Below, in pieces: positions 17,787 to 27,569 of a DNA stretch of 64,000 nucleotides (positions within the stretch are counted from its first letter, which is position 1; every line of letters begins with the position of its first letter). The notes below the pieces were generated by a model. That model did not search any database, was not told where the DNA came from, and saw only the letters and a list, made by a program, of their open reading frames with translations. The translations under genes were made by a program, and so were the position numbers. The DNA is from Streptomyces collinus Tu 365 (GTDB taxonomy: Bacteria; Actinomycetota; Actinomycetes; Streptomycetales; Streptomycetaceae): contig NC_021985.1 of the NCBI RefSeq assembly GCF_000444875.1, forward strand, positions 62,001 to 126,000, read 5' to 3'.

Positions 17787-18047
17787 CCGACCCCGCCTGG
17801 AACGGAACCTGCCTGATTGGGCCCCCTGTCGCAGTACGACAGTCAGCTCCCAGGGGCGTCGAACTCACATGTCCCGTACGGTCATCAAGGACAGGCCCGG
17901 CTCCTGACAGGACGAGCCAGGCTGGCGGCCCCGTGCCCCCTTCGCACGTGACGCGGGGCCGCTCCCCCGCGACGGCAACCCACACCCCACCGCCTCGTCA
18001 GCCGCCTCGACACCTCCCTGGCCGCTCCCGAGGAAGCCGCGCATCGG

Positions 18048-18221
18048 GTGCGTGCGCGCCTGCGCTCCCTCGCCCGCCACGCCGGATCACCAGGGTGGGA
18101 CGAAGACGACGAGGACGCCGACGGGGACGAGGAAGGTGAGGAGGACGAAGAACTCACCGCGCGGACCGCTGCGGTGCTGCGGACGGCCTACTGTTACACC
18201 CACGAACAGGTGCATGACTGA
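18048..18221 (+). pseudogene. Fragment of an acidic-tailed protein
   Basis: One plus-strand frame reads THRLVSRLDTSLAAPEEAAH and RVRARLRSLARHAGSPGW, then a run of Asp/Glu, then LTARTAAVLRTAYCYTHEQV before TGA. Codon use is strongly protein-like, but the open frame is cut by a TGA upstream with no ATG; only the internal GTG at 18048 could start it (57 residues). It is probably the surviving end of a larger gene. The family is not recognised. Confidence 0.35.
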
Positions 18222-18397
18222 ACTTGGAACGGCGAGCCATGCGGGAGCCGCTTCCGTGACCAGAGCCACCGGGCCGAACTTGCGAAAGGGGTAGGTGGTC
18301 GCGTGCTCGGTTCTTCTTCAGGCCGGCCCGCGAGGCGGTAGCGGGCCGCGCAGTATCCTCGCCGCCCTGCTGTGCCCGAGTGCGAGACCTCGGAGTC

Positions 18398-20989
18398 CTA
18401 CCGCGACTTGGGGCACTCGAATTTGCGGGCGGCTTCGTGGCGAGTGTGGACGCCGAGTTTGGCCAGTACCGCGCCCACGTGATGACCGGCGGTCTTGGGT
18501 GTGATGTACAGCCGGGCAGCGATCTCCGCATCCCGTAGGTCTTCGGCCAGCAGCTTGAGCACATCCATCTCCCGGTTGGTCAACCCGTAGGGGTTGGCCC
18601 GGGTGGCTGCCCGGGGGCTGGAGCGGACGGGGCGCACTCCGCGGTTGCGCATCATGGCACGGGCGCGCTTCGCGGCCCGCCGGGCGCCAAGGGTCTCCAA
18701 GTCAGCCAGTGCTTGGCGTAGTGCGGCCGCGTTTCCAGCCAGGCGGGCCAGTGCGGCGTCGTAGCGACAGCCGAGCTGATCCCATCGCGCGGCGGCGCCT
18801 GCCCAGTCGCCGGCCAGCTCCAGCGCGTAGGGTTCGGCCGCCGGCACCTGTGGGGGTGTGCCTCCGGTGCGGCGAATCCAGCAGGCCAGTGCTCCGGAGA
18901 GCCAGGGATGGGTGCGGTCTGCCACTGCGGACAGACCGTGGTGGGCCTCGGTCTTCGCGAGCTCGTCGTCTTCGGTCAGCCAGGCCACCTCGACCCGGGC
19001 CTCCCACCCAAGGCCTGTACTCAGCAGGAAATTCGCATCGACGAGGCGTGCCGCCTGCTCCAGCGGCGGCCATACCTGCGGCTCGCCTCGTCGGGCCCGG
19101 ACCAGTCCCAGGACGGTCAAGGCAATGGCCCGGTCGACCGGCGGCGAGAGAGGATGGGACAAGATCCCGTGTGCGGCGTCGGTGGCCTGGTTCCACGAGC
19201 CCCGGTGCAGGAGTCTCCAACTGTCCATGGCCTTCGTGCAATACAGGTAGGTCAGCAGTTCGTGTTCCAGACAGTAGGTCTCCGACCGCTGCACAGCGGC
19301 AGTGGCCCGGGCGTCGTCGTGCAGTTGTACGGCGTACAAGCACATGAGCATCGCCAGGAAGGAGGCATCCAGCTGTAGATCCTGTGCCATCGCGCTGGAC
19401 ACCGCGTGTTCACACTCCTCCCAGCCACTTCCTCCGCAGAGCGTCCGTGCCGCCGCGGGGAGAAACCTTGCCTGTACGACCAGCCCCGCATCACCGAATT
19501 GCTCGCCCACGGCCATCGCCCTGTCGGCGTAGGCAGCGGCCACCTCCGCATCCTCATGGCCGTAGACGGCCAGTGTGGACAAGTTCAGGTACGCTCCGCC
19601 CAACTCCGCGCTCGGTCTCAGTTTTTCGAGTGTCCGCACAGCCTCCAGGCCGGTCTGCGCGGCTTCGGTGCTGTGCCCGTTCAAATGCAGCATGCACGAC
19701 AGCCAGCGCAGGTTCTCCCCCTCGCGCAGCCGGTCACCCAGCGCATGCCGCAGCTTGGCCGCCGTCCGGCGAGAAGCGATGGCCTCGTCCAGCCGGCGGG
19801 CCATAGAGCAGGCCTGGGCATGGCCCTCCAGCAAGGATGCCTGTTGTTCGGGCGGCAGGCAGGCGGCGTAGTGCAGGGCCCGGGTGTACTGGGCGGCCGC
19901 CTCCCGATACGCACCCAGGGCGGCAGCATGTGCGGCCGCTTGCGGCGCGTACTCCAGCACGGCGGCAGAATCCCCGGCGGCCTCAGCGTGATCGGCCACC
20001 AGCGCCAGATCGTCCGCGGCCACGGGGCCGGAGCGCAATGCCGCCAATACCTGCCGGTGTATCTGCAGGCGGTATGCGACCGGAACGGTCTCGAGGACTG
20101 CCAGCCGGGCCAGCTCATGGCAGAACTCGATCAGCTGCCCGCCGACGCGCAGGATTCCGCAGGCCGTAGCCTCTTCCAGCGCTCCGTCCGCATCCGGCAG
20201 GAGGCCGGCCAACAATGGCAGCGAGGCTCGGTGGCCCAGGACTGCCAGCATGTCGGCGACCTGGCGGGCCGGCTCCGAGAGGCTGGCTAGGCGGCCGGCG
20301 ACGGCTTCGCGCACGGTGGCCGGGATGTGCTCGGTAGGGGCGGCCAGGATCTCGGTGACGAGGAACGGATTGCCTGCGGATACGCGGTACAGCTCCTCAG
20401 CGTCCACGGCCCGGCCGCTGGCTAGGCGGGCCACGGCCAGGCGGCTCAAGCGAGCTAGGGCGTGGCGGGAAACCCACCGGTAGCCGGCCAGAGTACCGAG
20501 CAGCGCGGCCAAGGGGTGGGCACGGCCGATCGCGTCGTCTCGGTAAGTGGCCACCACGAGCGCTGGAACGGTCGGCAGGCGCCGGGCCAGGTAGCGCAGC
20601 AGATCCAAGGTGGCCTCATCGGCCCAGTGGACGTCCTCGATGACCAGCAGGCTGGGACAGCCTCTCAGATCGTCCAGCAGGGACTGGAACACCTCTCCCG
20701 GATGGCCTGCGCCGGCCAACGCCTGCCCAAGGGCGGTTCGCACGGTCTCGGCGCAATCGGGGGCCAGGTCCAGCAGGGGGCCCAGGGGGCGTGGGGTGGT
20801 CAGCGGGTCACAGGCGCCGACCAGGGCTCGGACATGGGGATCGGCCAGCTTGATCAGATGCTCGATGACCGTGGTCTTGCCGATGCCGGCCTCGCCGCGC
20901 ACGAGGGCTACCCGTCCAGGGCCGCTCGTGGCTGCCGTCAGGTGACCGGCGAGGTCCTGGAGCACGGTCTCTCGCTCCAGCAGGTCCAT
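18398..20989 (-). CDS. LAL-type LuxR family transcriptional regulator
   Basis: 863 residues from the ATG at 20989, the position matching the paralogue's start. Domain order: STAND/AAA ATPase (Walker A GEAGIGKTT at 32-40, Walker B SLLVIEDVHWADE near 120), a long helical TPR-like region (~350-780), and a LuxR/GerE helix-turn-helix at the C-terminus (NPYGLTNREMDVLKLLAEDL...ITPKTAGHHVGAVLAKLG). Such large ATP-binding LuxR proteins activate antibiotic or sugar-use genes in Streptomyces, probably by nucleotide-driven oligomerisation. The target is unknown; no biosynthetic cluster adjoins it. It is a near copy of the frameshifted gene at 11715-14299 in the same orientation. Confidence 0.9.
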   Translation of the reverse strand: MDLLERETVLQDLAGHLTAATSGPGRVALVRGEAGIGKTTVIEHLIKLADPHVRALVGACDPLTTPRPLGPLLDLAPDCAETVRTALGQALAGAGHPGEVFQSLLDDLRGCPSLLVIEDVHWADEATLDLLRYLARRLPTVPALVVATYRDDAIGRAHPLAALLGTLAGYRWVSRHALARLSRLAVARLASGRAVDAEELYRVSAGNPFLVTEILAAPTEHIPATVREAVAGRLASLSEPARQVADMLAVLGHRASLPLLAGLLPDADGALEEATACGILRVGGQLIEFCHELARLAVLETVPVAYRLQIHRQVLAALRSGPVAADDLALVADHAEAAGDSAAVLEYAPQAAAHAAALGAYREAAAQYTRALHYAACLPPEQQASLLEGHAQACSMARRLDEAIASRRTAAKLRHALGDRLREGENLRWLSCMLHLNGHSTEAAQTGLEAVRTLEKLRPSAELGGAYLNLSTLAVYGHEDAEVAAAYADRAMAVGEQFGDAGLVVQARFLPAAARTLCGGSGWEECEHAVSSAMAQDLQLDASFLAMLMCLYAVQLHDDARATAAVQRSETYCLEHELLTYLYCTKAMDSWRLLHRGSWNQATDAAHGILSHPLSPPVDRAIALTVLGLVRARRGEPQVWPPLEQAARLVDANFLLSTGLGWEARVEVAWLTEDDELAKTEAHHGLSAVADRTHPWLSGALACWIRRTGGTPPQVPAAEPYALELAGDWAGAAARWDQLGCRYDAALARLAGNAAALRQALADLETLGARRAAKRARAMMRNRGVRPVRSSPRAATRANPYGLTNREMDVLKLLAEDLRDAEIAARLYITPKTAGHHVGAVLAKLGVHTRHEAARKFECPKSR

Positions 20990-21235
20990 CACCTTCCATG
21001 GTTCCCCTGGCGCTGGATCAGCGCAACACATCTAGAGCGGCTCTGAACAGGTCAAACGGTCAAGCGCCTCACGTCATACGCGCCGTGCGGCCCGGCGGGT
21101 GTGGGGTGGCTCGCCGAGCCTCAGGCACGAAGCGTGTCACAGGCGTACAGTCCCGCTCCGCGGAAGGCTCTGCCCTCGATGAGCAGGACCGGCTGTCGAT
21201 GCCGGTCCGGGGCCCTGTTGAAGGTCTCCACCCCG

Positions 21236-21612
21236 TGTGATCCTGCCGCGCTCGCTGCCTTCATCAACCTCCGCGTCCTCAGCCCCGAACACGCCCATTG
21301 GCGGCGCGGCATGGAAGCCGCCACCTTCTACCACCGGCACCACGGCGACCTGCGTGTGCCCTTCGCAAACCACCGCGTTCCCGCCGGCGATGAGCAGGAG
21401 GCGGAGACAGAGGAGTGGCCGAGCGCTCTCGCGGCCTTCCCGCTGGGGCGGCCTTGGGTGGCCGATACCAGGCGGTTCCACGCCCTCGGGGACATGGACC
21501 CCGACCACATCGCCCAGCTCGACGCTCTGGGCATGGTCTGGTCGCATCACGACACCATCTGGGTAGAAGGACTCGCCGCCGCCCGTGGATGGGCTGCCGC
21601 ACACGGGCACCT
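21236..21612 (+). pseudogene. Internal fragment of a DEAD/DEAH helicase (helicase-associated domains)
   Basis: The frame reads DPAALAAFINLRVLSPEHAH-WRRGMEAATFYHRHHGDLRV, FPLGRPWVADTRRFHALGDM and LGMVWSHHDTIWVEGLAAAR GW. These lines match helicase-associated domains in the C-terminal half of large Streptomyces helicases. Neither helicase motor domain is present upstream, and after HGHLP the similarity stops and frames break up. Such helicases are common near Streptomyces chromosome ends, which fits the setting. Confidence 0.6.
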
Positions 21613-22034
21613 TCCAACGCGCGGTCGAGCATCCGCATCAATGCTTACGGCACCGCGGCTACGCGGCGCCCCGAGCGCGGCGACACAGGCCCGCTTCCTC
21701 ACGGAGGCGGTCCGCCTCGCCCGCTCCCGCGCCAATCTCAGCCTCGCCTCATGGCCGGCCGACCCGAAGGGGGCGCCCTCGCCGCTGTGCCTTCTGCGGG
21801 GACAGGGGGCCTCCCGCCACTCGACCGGTGCTTTTACCCGGCGCCTACGTGCGGAGTCAAGTCCCGAACTTGCGGAACGTGACCAGGCTGGGCGAACAGG
21901 GCGTACTTGAAGCACAAGGCCTCACCGGAAAGGAACGAGGCCGACCGGTAAGGCGGAATTCTCCCCAAGGGGCCTCACCGACATCTCGAATCACTGGGCG
22001 ACAGAGATGCCCTTGAGAAGAAAGAGGAAAATCC
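21613..22034. other. Decayed sequence and promoter region of the Gly-rich genes
   Basis: The first ~250 bases follow the helicase fragment and contain broken frames. The last ~130 bases, ending in AAGAAAGAGGAAA, lead into the first glycine-rich gene. Confidence 0.35.
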
Positions 22035-22628
<594 letters not shown>

Positions 22629-22754
22629 CCGCCAGGGGCCTGCGGTACCCAGGGCCGCGACGCCGCAGCACCACGGGGTGGAGGCCTGGCAGGCCTCCAC
22701 CCCTCCAACGGAAGAACCTCCACCCCCGGGCAACAGAAGAATCGGAGAACCTCG

Positions 22755-23213
22755 ATGTCCACAATCTCCTGGCGGCGTCCCCTCCTCATGGCGGTGGCCT
22801 CCCTGACCCTCGTCTCCGGCACCGCGTGCGCCGCCCAGGCCGCGACGCACACAGGCACCACCGGCACCAGCGGTTACTCGGCCCTCGCCGGCCGGTCCGC
22901 GCACTGCGGCAAGGGTGGGGAGGGCGGCGCGGGGGGCAAGGGCGGCGCGCCCGGCCGACCGGGCCAGCCCGGCCAGCCCGGCCAGCCCGGCGGCTGCCTG
23001 TCCTTCAAGGACCTGCCCGACAAGGCGGAGCCGGATCTCACCGTGATGGACAAGGTCCGGATCGTGCTGACCGTGACCTCCGGCCACGCGACGAAGGCCG
23101 ACGTCGCCAAGAAGTACAGAATCCCGGAGAAGGAGGTCGACACCTGGCAGCGGCAGTTCCAGGACGGCGACTGGCTGGGGCTGCTCGACGACGGCTCCGC
23201 CCCCGGCTCCTGA
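22755..23213 (+). CDS. Secreted protein with collagen-like stretch and HTH-like tail
   Basis: 152 residues, GGAG upstream of the ATG. Signal peptide MSTISWRRPLLMAVASLTLV...CAAQA. Then GGEGGAGGKGGAPGRPG and (GQP)n, collagen-like Gly-x-y repeats. The C-terminal ~65 residues are quite different: DLTVMDKVRIVLTVTSGHAT, KADVAKKYRIPEKEVDTWQR and QFQDGDWLGLL, which looks like the helix-turn-helix of IS3-type transposase OrfA proteins (AKKYxIxExxVxxW). An exported protein with this tail is unusual; the fold may be reused for protein contacts outside the cell. Confidence 0.75.
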   Translation: MSTISWRRPLLMAVASLTLVSGTACAAQAATHTGTTGTSGYSALAGRSAHCGKGGEGGAGGKGGAPGRPGQPGQPGQPGGCLSFKDLPDKAEPDLTVMDKVRIVLTVTSGHATKADVAKKYRIPEKEVDTWQRQFQDGDWLGLLDDGSAPGS

Positions 23214-23339
23214 GGAGGGCGCCTGCGCCCCGGCCCGAATTTCTGGACCGGGGCGCCCATGATTTTTGCCATCCATATTTTCCCCAGCTCGCGCTTTTCT
23301 CGCAATTCTCGGAAACGTCTTCAGAAAGAGAGAAATTCG

Positions 23340-23918
23340 ATGCCCGTACGCCCGTCGAAATTCGGTCTGGGTCTGGCCGTCTCGGTTGCCGTGGTCGCCG
23401 GCGGTGCGCTGGCGCCGACCGCCATGGCGGCGCCGATGCCGCAGAGCCAGGCGGCCGTGAGCGATGCCGCCCTGCACCTCCCCGCCGACAACCACGGCAA
23501 CGGATCCGGCGCGGGCCGCCCCGTCTTCGGCGCCGGAGTGCTCAGCGGCGTCGAGTTCGGCAACGGCAACATCCGGGTCGGCGACAAGATCTGTGCGGGC
23601 AACTGCAACGGAACGGTCAACGGAACCAACGGCGGCAGCGGCGGGATCTGTGCCGGGCTGTGCAACGGCAGCGCCAACGGCGGCAACGGCAGCACTGGGG
23701 CACCCGGTCGCAACGGCACCGCCGGCGGCAACGGCGGCATCTGTGTCGGGGTGTGCGCCGGCAGCGCCAACGGCGGCACCGGCGGCACCGGCGGCGACGC
23801 CGCGGGCGGCGGGGACGGCGGCACCGGCGGGCGCGGCGGCAACGGCGGCACCTGTCTCGGGGTCGGCTGCGAGACGAGCGGCCAGGGCGGCCGCGGTGGC
23901 AACGGCGGCAACGGGTGA
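23340..23918 (+). CDS. Secreted glycine/asparagine-rich protein (third of three)
   Basis: 192 residues from the ATG at 23340 with AGAGAGAAA upstream; the frame is open earlier, but the signal peptide starts here (FGLGLAVSVAVVAGGALAPT, cleavage near AMA-APMP, the same AMAAPMP as the first of the trio). The mature part repeats C-x3-C units (ICAGNCNG, ICAGLCNGSANGG, ICVGVCAGSANGG, CLGVGCETSG) separated by GGNGG/GGTGG. Paired cysteines suggest disulfide loops or metal binding on the outside of the cell. Confidence 0.75.
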   Translation: MPVRPSKFGLGLAVSVAVVAGGALAPTAMAAPMPQSQAAVSDAALHLPADNHGNGSGAGRPVFGAGVLSGVEFGNGNIRVGDKICAGNCNGTVNGTNGGSGGICAGLCNGSANGGNGSTGAPGRNGTAGGNGGICVGVCAGSANGGTGGTGGDAAGGGDGGTGGRGGNGGTCLGVGCETSGQGGRGGNGGNG

Positions 23919-23959
23919 CCGGCCGGGCCGAGTTGCAGCGGCGGCGGTGCGCTTCACCG

Positions 23960-24085
23960 GCATGGATCCCGCCGACCGTGCCCCAGGCCCTGTCCGAACT
24001 CGCCGAGCTTGCTGCCACCGACCGGCTCACCGTCGAGATCTGGAGATCTGGCGCACCTACTCCACGGATTCAGGCAGGACGATGT
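23960..24085 (+). pseudogene. C-terminal scrap of a zinc-type alcohol dehydrogenase
   Basis: One frame reads VPQALSELAELAATDRLTVE-IW, as near the end of NADP quinone oxidoreductases (LAELAATGxLTVPIWRTYPL). The expected RTY continues in a different frame because GAGATCTG is duplicated in tandem (24035-24042, 24043-24050). The rest of the enzyme is missing. Confidence 0.45.
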
Positions 24086-24188
24086 CGGTGACCGGCGTGG
24101 TGTCGGGGTGGCCCTTCGCGGCCGCCCTCGCCTGGACGGACGGCGGGCCCGCTGCTGTCAGCGGGCCCCACGACCTCGTCGGTTTCGG

Positions 24189-26501
24189 TCAGACGGGTGC
24201 CGGCCGGGATCGGTCGCCTGTGGGTTCGAGGCGGACGACGATGCCCTTCGACGTGGGCTGGTTGCTCACGTCGGCGACGCTGTCGAGCGGCACCAGGACG
24301 TTCGTCTCCGGGTAGTAGGCGGCGGCCGAACCCTTGGCCGCGGGGTAGGACACGACCTCGAAGTTCTCGGCCCGGCGCTCGGTACCGTCCTCCCAGACGC
24401 TCACCAGGTCCACGCGATCGCCCTGGGCGAGGCCGAGTTCGGACAGGTCGGCCGGGTTGACGAGGATCACGTGGCGGCTGCCGTGGATGCCGCGGTAGCG
24501 GTCGTTGTTGGTGTACGGGACGGTGTTCCACTGGTCGTGCGAGCGCAAGGTCTGCAGCAGCAGGTGACCCTCGGGGGCCCGGGGGACCACCCGCTCGTTG
24601 CAGGTGAACCGGGCCTTGCCGGTCTCGGTCCTGAACACGCCCTCGTTGACCGGGTTGGGTAGCTGGAAGCCTCCCGGACGGGTCACCCGGGCGTTGAAGT
24701 CGTGAAAGCCCGGCACGATCCGAGAGATGCTGTCGCGGATGGTGTGGTAGTCGCCCTCGAACTTGGCCCAGGGGATGTTCCCCTCGCCGTCGAGGCTCAG
24801 CCGGGCGAGCCGGCACAGGATGGCGACCTCGCTCAGCAGCACGCGCGAGGCCGGTTCGAGTCGTCCCTGGGAGGTGTGCACCTCGCTCATGGAGTTCTCG
24901 ACGGTGACGAACTGCTCGCCGTCGGCCTGGACATCACGCTCGGTGCGCCCAAGCGTCGGCAGGATCAAGGCGGTGTCGCCGCAGACGGTGTGCGAGCGGT
25001 TGAGCTTGGTGGAGATGTGGGCGGTCAGCCGGCACGATCGCATCGCCTTCTCGGTGACCTCGCTGTCGGGCGCTGCGCGTACGAAGTTCCCGGCCAGGGC
25101 GAGGAAGACCTTGACGCGGCCCTCCAGCATCGCCTTGCTGGAGTTCACCGAGTCCAAGCCGTGCGGGCGCGGCGGATCGAAGCCGAACTCGTCCTGAAGG
25201 GCGTCCAGGAAGGTGTCCGGCATCTGCTCCCAGATGCCCATGGTGCGGTCGCCCTGGACGTTGCTGTGGCCGCGCACCGGGCAGGCGCCCGTGCCGGCGC
25301 GCCCCAGATTGCCGCGCAGCAGCAGGAAGTTGACGATCTCCCGGATGGTGGGTACGCCGTGCTTGTGCTGGGTGATGCCCATCGCCCAGCACACGATGAC
25401 GCGTTCGCTCCGCAGGACCTCGTCGCGGACCTTCTCGATCTCCTCGCGGGTCAGTCCCGTCGCCGTACGCACGTCGTCCCAGTCGACGGTGCGGGCGTGC
25501 CGGGCGAACTCCTCGAAGCCGGAGGTATGGGCGTTGATGAAGTCGTGGTCCAGGACGGTGCCGGGACGCGCGTCCTCCGCCTCCAGCAACAACCGGTTCA
25601 GTGCCTGGAACAGGGCAAGGTCCCCGCCCGGCTTGATGTGCAGGAAGCGGTCGGCGATCTGGGTGCCCCGCCCCACGACCCCACGCGGCTTCTGCGGGTT
25701 CTTGAAGCGTCGCAGGCCCGCCTCCGGCAACGGGTTCACCGCCACGATGCGGCCGCCGTTGCGTTTGGCCTCCTCCAGGGCCGAAAGCTGCCGCGGGTGG
25801 TTGCTGCCCGGGTTCTGCCCCACCAGGAAGATCAGGTCCGCGTGGTGGAGGTCGTCGAGACTCACGGTGCCCTTGCCGACGCCCAGCGTCTCGTTCAGGG
25901 CGAAGCCGCTGGACTCGTGGCACATGTTGCTGCAGTCGGGCAGGTTATTGGTGCCGTAGGCGCGGGCGAAGAGCTGGAAGACGAAGGCGGCCTCGTTGCT
26001 GGCCCGGCCGGAGGTGTAGAAGACCGCCTCGTCGGGCGAGTCCAGCCCCTTCAGTTCCTGCGCGAGCACGCCCAGGGCGTCGTTCCAGCCAATGGGCTCG
26101 TAGTGGTCCGACCCGGGCCGTTTGATCATCGGCTCGGTGAGCCGGCCCTGCTGGTTGAGCCACATGTCGGAGCGTGCGGCCAGATCGGACACGCTGTGCT
26201 CGCGGAAGAAGTCGGCGGTGATCCGGCGCGTCGTGGCGTCGTCGTTGATGTGCTTCGCGCCGTTCTCGCAGTACTCATTGCGATGGCGCCGGCCCGGAGC
26301 GGGGTCCGCCCACGCGCAGCCGGGGCAGTCGACCCCGCCCACCTGGTTCATGGTGAGCAGGTCGACCCCGGTCTTGCGCGGGGAGGTCTGCTCCAGGGAG
26401 TACTCCAGCGCGTGCACGACGGCGGGAACCCCGGCCGCCCACTTCTTCGGCGGTGTCACGGAGAGGGAGGTCTCCGGCTCCTCACCGGGCGGGTTCTGCA
26501 T
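24189..26501 (-). CDS. FdhF/YdeP-family molybdopterin oxidoreductase
   Basis: 770 residues, AGAAAGG before the ATG at 26501. Landmarks: a cysteine pair in VDCPGCAWADP near residue 60, the molybdopterin region with YTSGRASNEAAFVFQLFARA and NNLPDCSNMCHESSGFALNE, HADLIFLVGQNPGSNHPRQ, and a C-terminal molydopterin-dinucleotide-binding domain (RGIHGSRHVILVNPADLSEL). These match YdeP-type proteins, relatives of formate dehydrogenase that carry bis-MGD molybdenum but whose substrate is not established; E. coli YdeP is linked to acid resistance. It is cytoplasmic, without a Tat signal. The SRPBCC gene lies directly upstream on the same strand, 36 bases away, so they may form an operon. Confidence 0.9.
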   Translation of the reverse strand: MQNPPGEEPETSLSVTPPKKWAAGVPAVVHALEYSLEQTSPRKTGVDLLTMNQVGGVDCPGCAWADPAPGRRHRNEYCENGAKHINDDATTRRITADFFREHSVSDLAARSDMWLNQQGRLTEPMIKRPGSDHYEPIGWNDALGVLAQELKGLDSPDEAVFYTSGRASNEAAFVFQLFARAYGTNNLPDCSNMCHESSGFALNETLGVGKGTVSLDDLHHADLIFLVGQNPGSNHPRQLSALEEAKRNGGRIVAVNPLPEAGLRRFKNPQKPRGVVGRGTQIADRFLHIKPGGDLALFQALNRLLLEAEDARPGTVLDHDFINAHTSGFEEFARHARTVDWDDVRTATGLTREEIEKVRDEVLRSERVIVCWAMGITQHKHGVPTIREIVNFLLLRGNLGRAGTGACPVRGHSNVQGDRTMGIWEQMPDTFLDALQDEFGFDPPRPHGLDSVNSSKAMLEGRVKVFLALAGNFVRAAPDSEVTEKAMRSCRLTAHISTKLNRSHTVCGDTALILPTLGRTERDVQADGEQFVTVENSMSEVHTSQGRLEPASRVLLSEVAILCRLARLSLDGEGNIPWAKFEGDYHTIRDSISRIVPGFHDFNARVTRPGGFQLPNPVNEGVFRTETGKARFTCNERVVPRAPEGHLLLQTLRSHDQWNTVPYTNNDRYRGIHGSRHVILVNPADLSELGLAQGDRVDLVSVWEDGTERRAENFEVVSYPAAKGSAAAYYPETNVLVPLDSVADVSNQPTSKGIVVRLEPTGDRSRPAPV

Positions 26502-26537
26502 CGCTTGGCCTTTCTCTTGCCGTGTGCGGTACGCGGG

Positions 26538-27161
26538 TCAGCCGACGGGCCACTGGGCGACACGGCTCCTGGGCGGTTCCGGGGTGTCGTGCTGAACCCG
26601 GCCGTTGCGGATGGTGCCGCGCCAGGCACCGCCCTCCTGACCGAGCCCTTCGATGAAGTGCTTGAAGCTCACCAGTTCCCCGCGCACCAGCCGCACGGTG
26701 AGCCCCACGACCCTGGACGAGCGGGTGAGGACCTTCGCTGCCCCCCGCGGTTGGAGGAGCATCCGGACCGTGATCGCGGTGCCACCGGACTCCGTCGGCC
26801 TGAACTCGACCTCGCCCTGGTGGGTGGGGTGCTGCTCCAGGCCACGCCAGGCCAGGTAGGCGTCAGGGTCCTGTTCCACGATCTCGACGGCGAAACGGTG
26901 ACGCAGGGGGCCGTAGCCGATGGTCCACGCGGTGACGGTAGGCCTGATCTGCTCGACGTCGCGGACCATGGTCGAGAAGCGCGGGAACGTCTTGAACTGC
27001 GTCCACTGGTTGTAGGCCGTGCGGACCGGCACCGCGACCTCGACCGTCTCCTCGACGTGCCGCTCGCGCAGCGGACGGCGGCGTGTGACGCCGTCGCCGC
27101 CGGAGCGCTTGCCTGGGGTGTTCGGCACGGACTGCCCACCGTCGTCTTCGCGCGTCATCAT
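26538..27161 (-). CDS. SRPBCC-family protein (START/Bet v1 fold)
   Basis: 207 residues; GAAGAAGG sits three bases before ATGATG at 27161. After a disordered basic N-terminus (~30 residues), the core reads VEETVEVAVPVRTAYNQWTQ-FKTFPRFSTMVRDVEQI, typical of polyketide-cyclase/dehydrase-like SRPBCC proteins, followed by IVEQDPDAYLAWRGLEQHP and GGTAITVRMLLQPRG. The fold holds a hydrophobic ligand. It precedes the YdeP oxidoreductase by 36 bases and may be co-transcribed with it. The C-terminus is Arg/Pro-rich. Confidence 0.85.
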   Translation of the reverse strand: MMTREDDGGQSVPNTPGKRSGGDGVTRRRPLRERHVEETVEVAVPVRTAYNQWTQFKTFPRFSTMVRDVEQIRPTVTAWTIGYGPLRHRFAVEIVEQDPDAYLAWRGLEQHPTHQGEVEFRPTESGGTAITVRMLLQPRGAAKVLTRSSRVVGLTVRLVRGELVSFKHFIEGLGQEGGAWRGTIRNGRVQHDTPEPPRSRVAQWPVG

Positions 27162-27569
27162 GGTCCTTCTTCCGGTGAGGGAGCCGGGCGTCCGAAGACC
27201 CGGCCCCCCTTTATGAGGCAGGGCATCGCTTCCGGTTCCCCGATCCAGGGTTTCGAGTCACCCGACCGCGTGGGCATCCCGGGCGGCCCCGAGCGCGAGA
27301 AGGGGCTGGGCCTGGCTCGCGGGAGGGGTGCCGAGCCGGGGGCGCGATACGGGCGTTGGTCACGGGCTTCTCCAGGTGGCCGCGGCAGGCGCCCTGACGC
27401 TGTCCCGAGGTCCTAAGCCGCACGCGACGCGGCGGTGCGGGAAGCCGTGCGCGGCACCGGCATCCACACGGCGAGCGAACGCCTCTGGCTCAGGGACAGG
27501 ACGTCGCCATCGCGACGCCGCACGATCACCCCGCCCGCGCCCGGCCGACGTTCCGCAGCAGGCTGTGTG
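27162..27569. other. Gap of about 400 bases between two minus-strand genes
   Basis: It holds the promoter region of the SRPBCC-YdeP pair and the 3' flank of the HATPase gene. No frame has recognisable protein, and I see no clear terminator. Confidence 0.35.

Noticed and set aside
24702..27416. Plus-strand open frame of about 900 codons
   Set aside because: It lies opposite the YdeP and SRPBCC genes. Composition is Val/Gly/Ala/Asp-rich as expected for the complement of a high-GC gene, with no recognisable domain.
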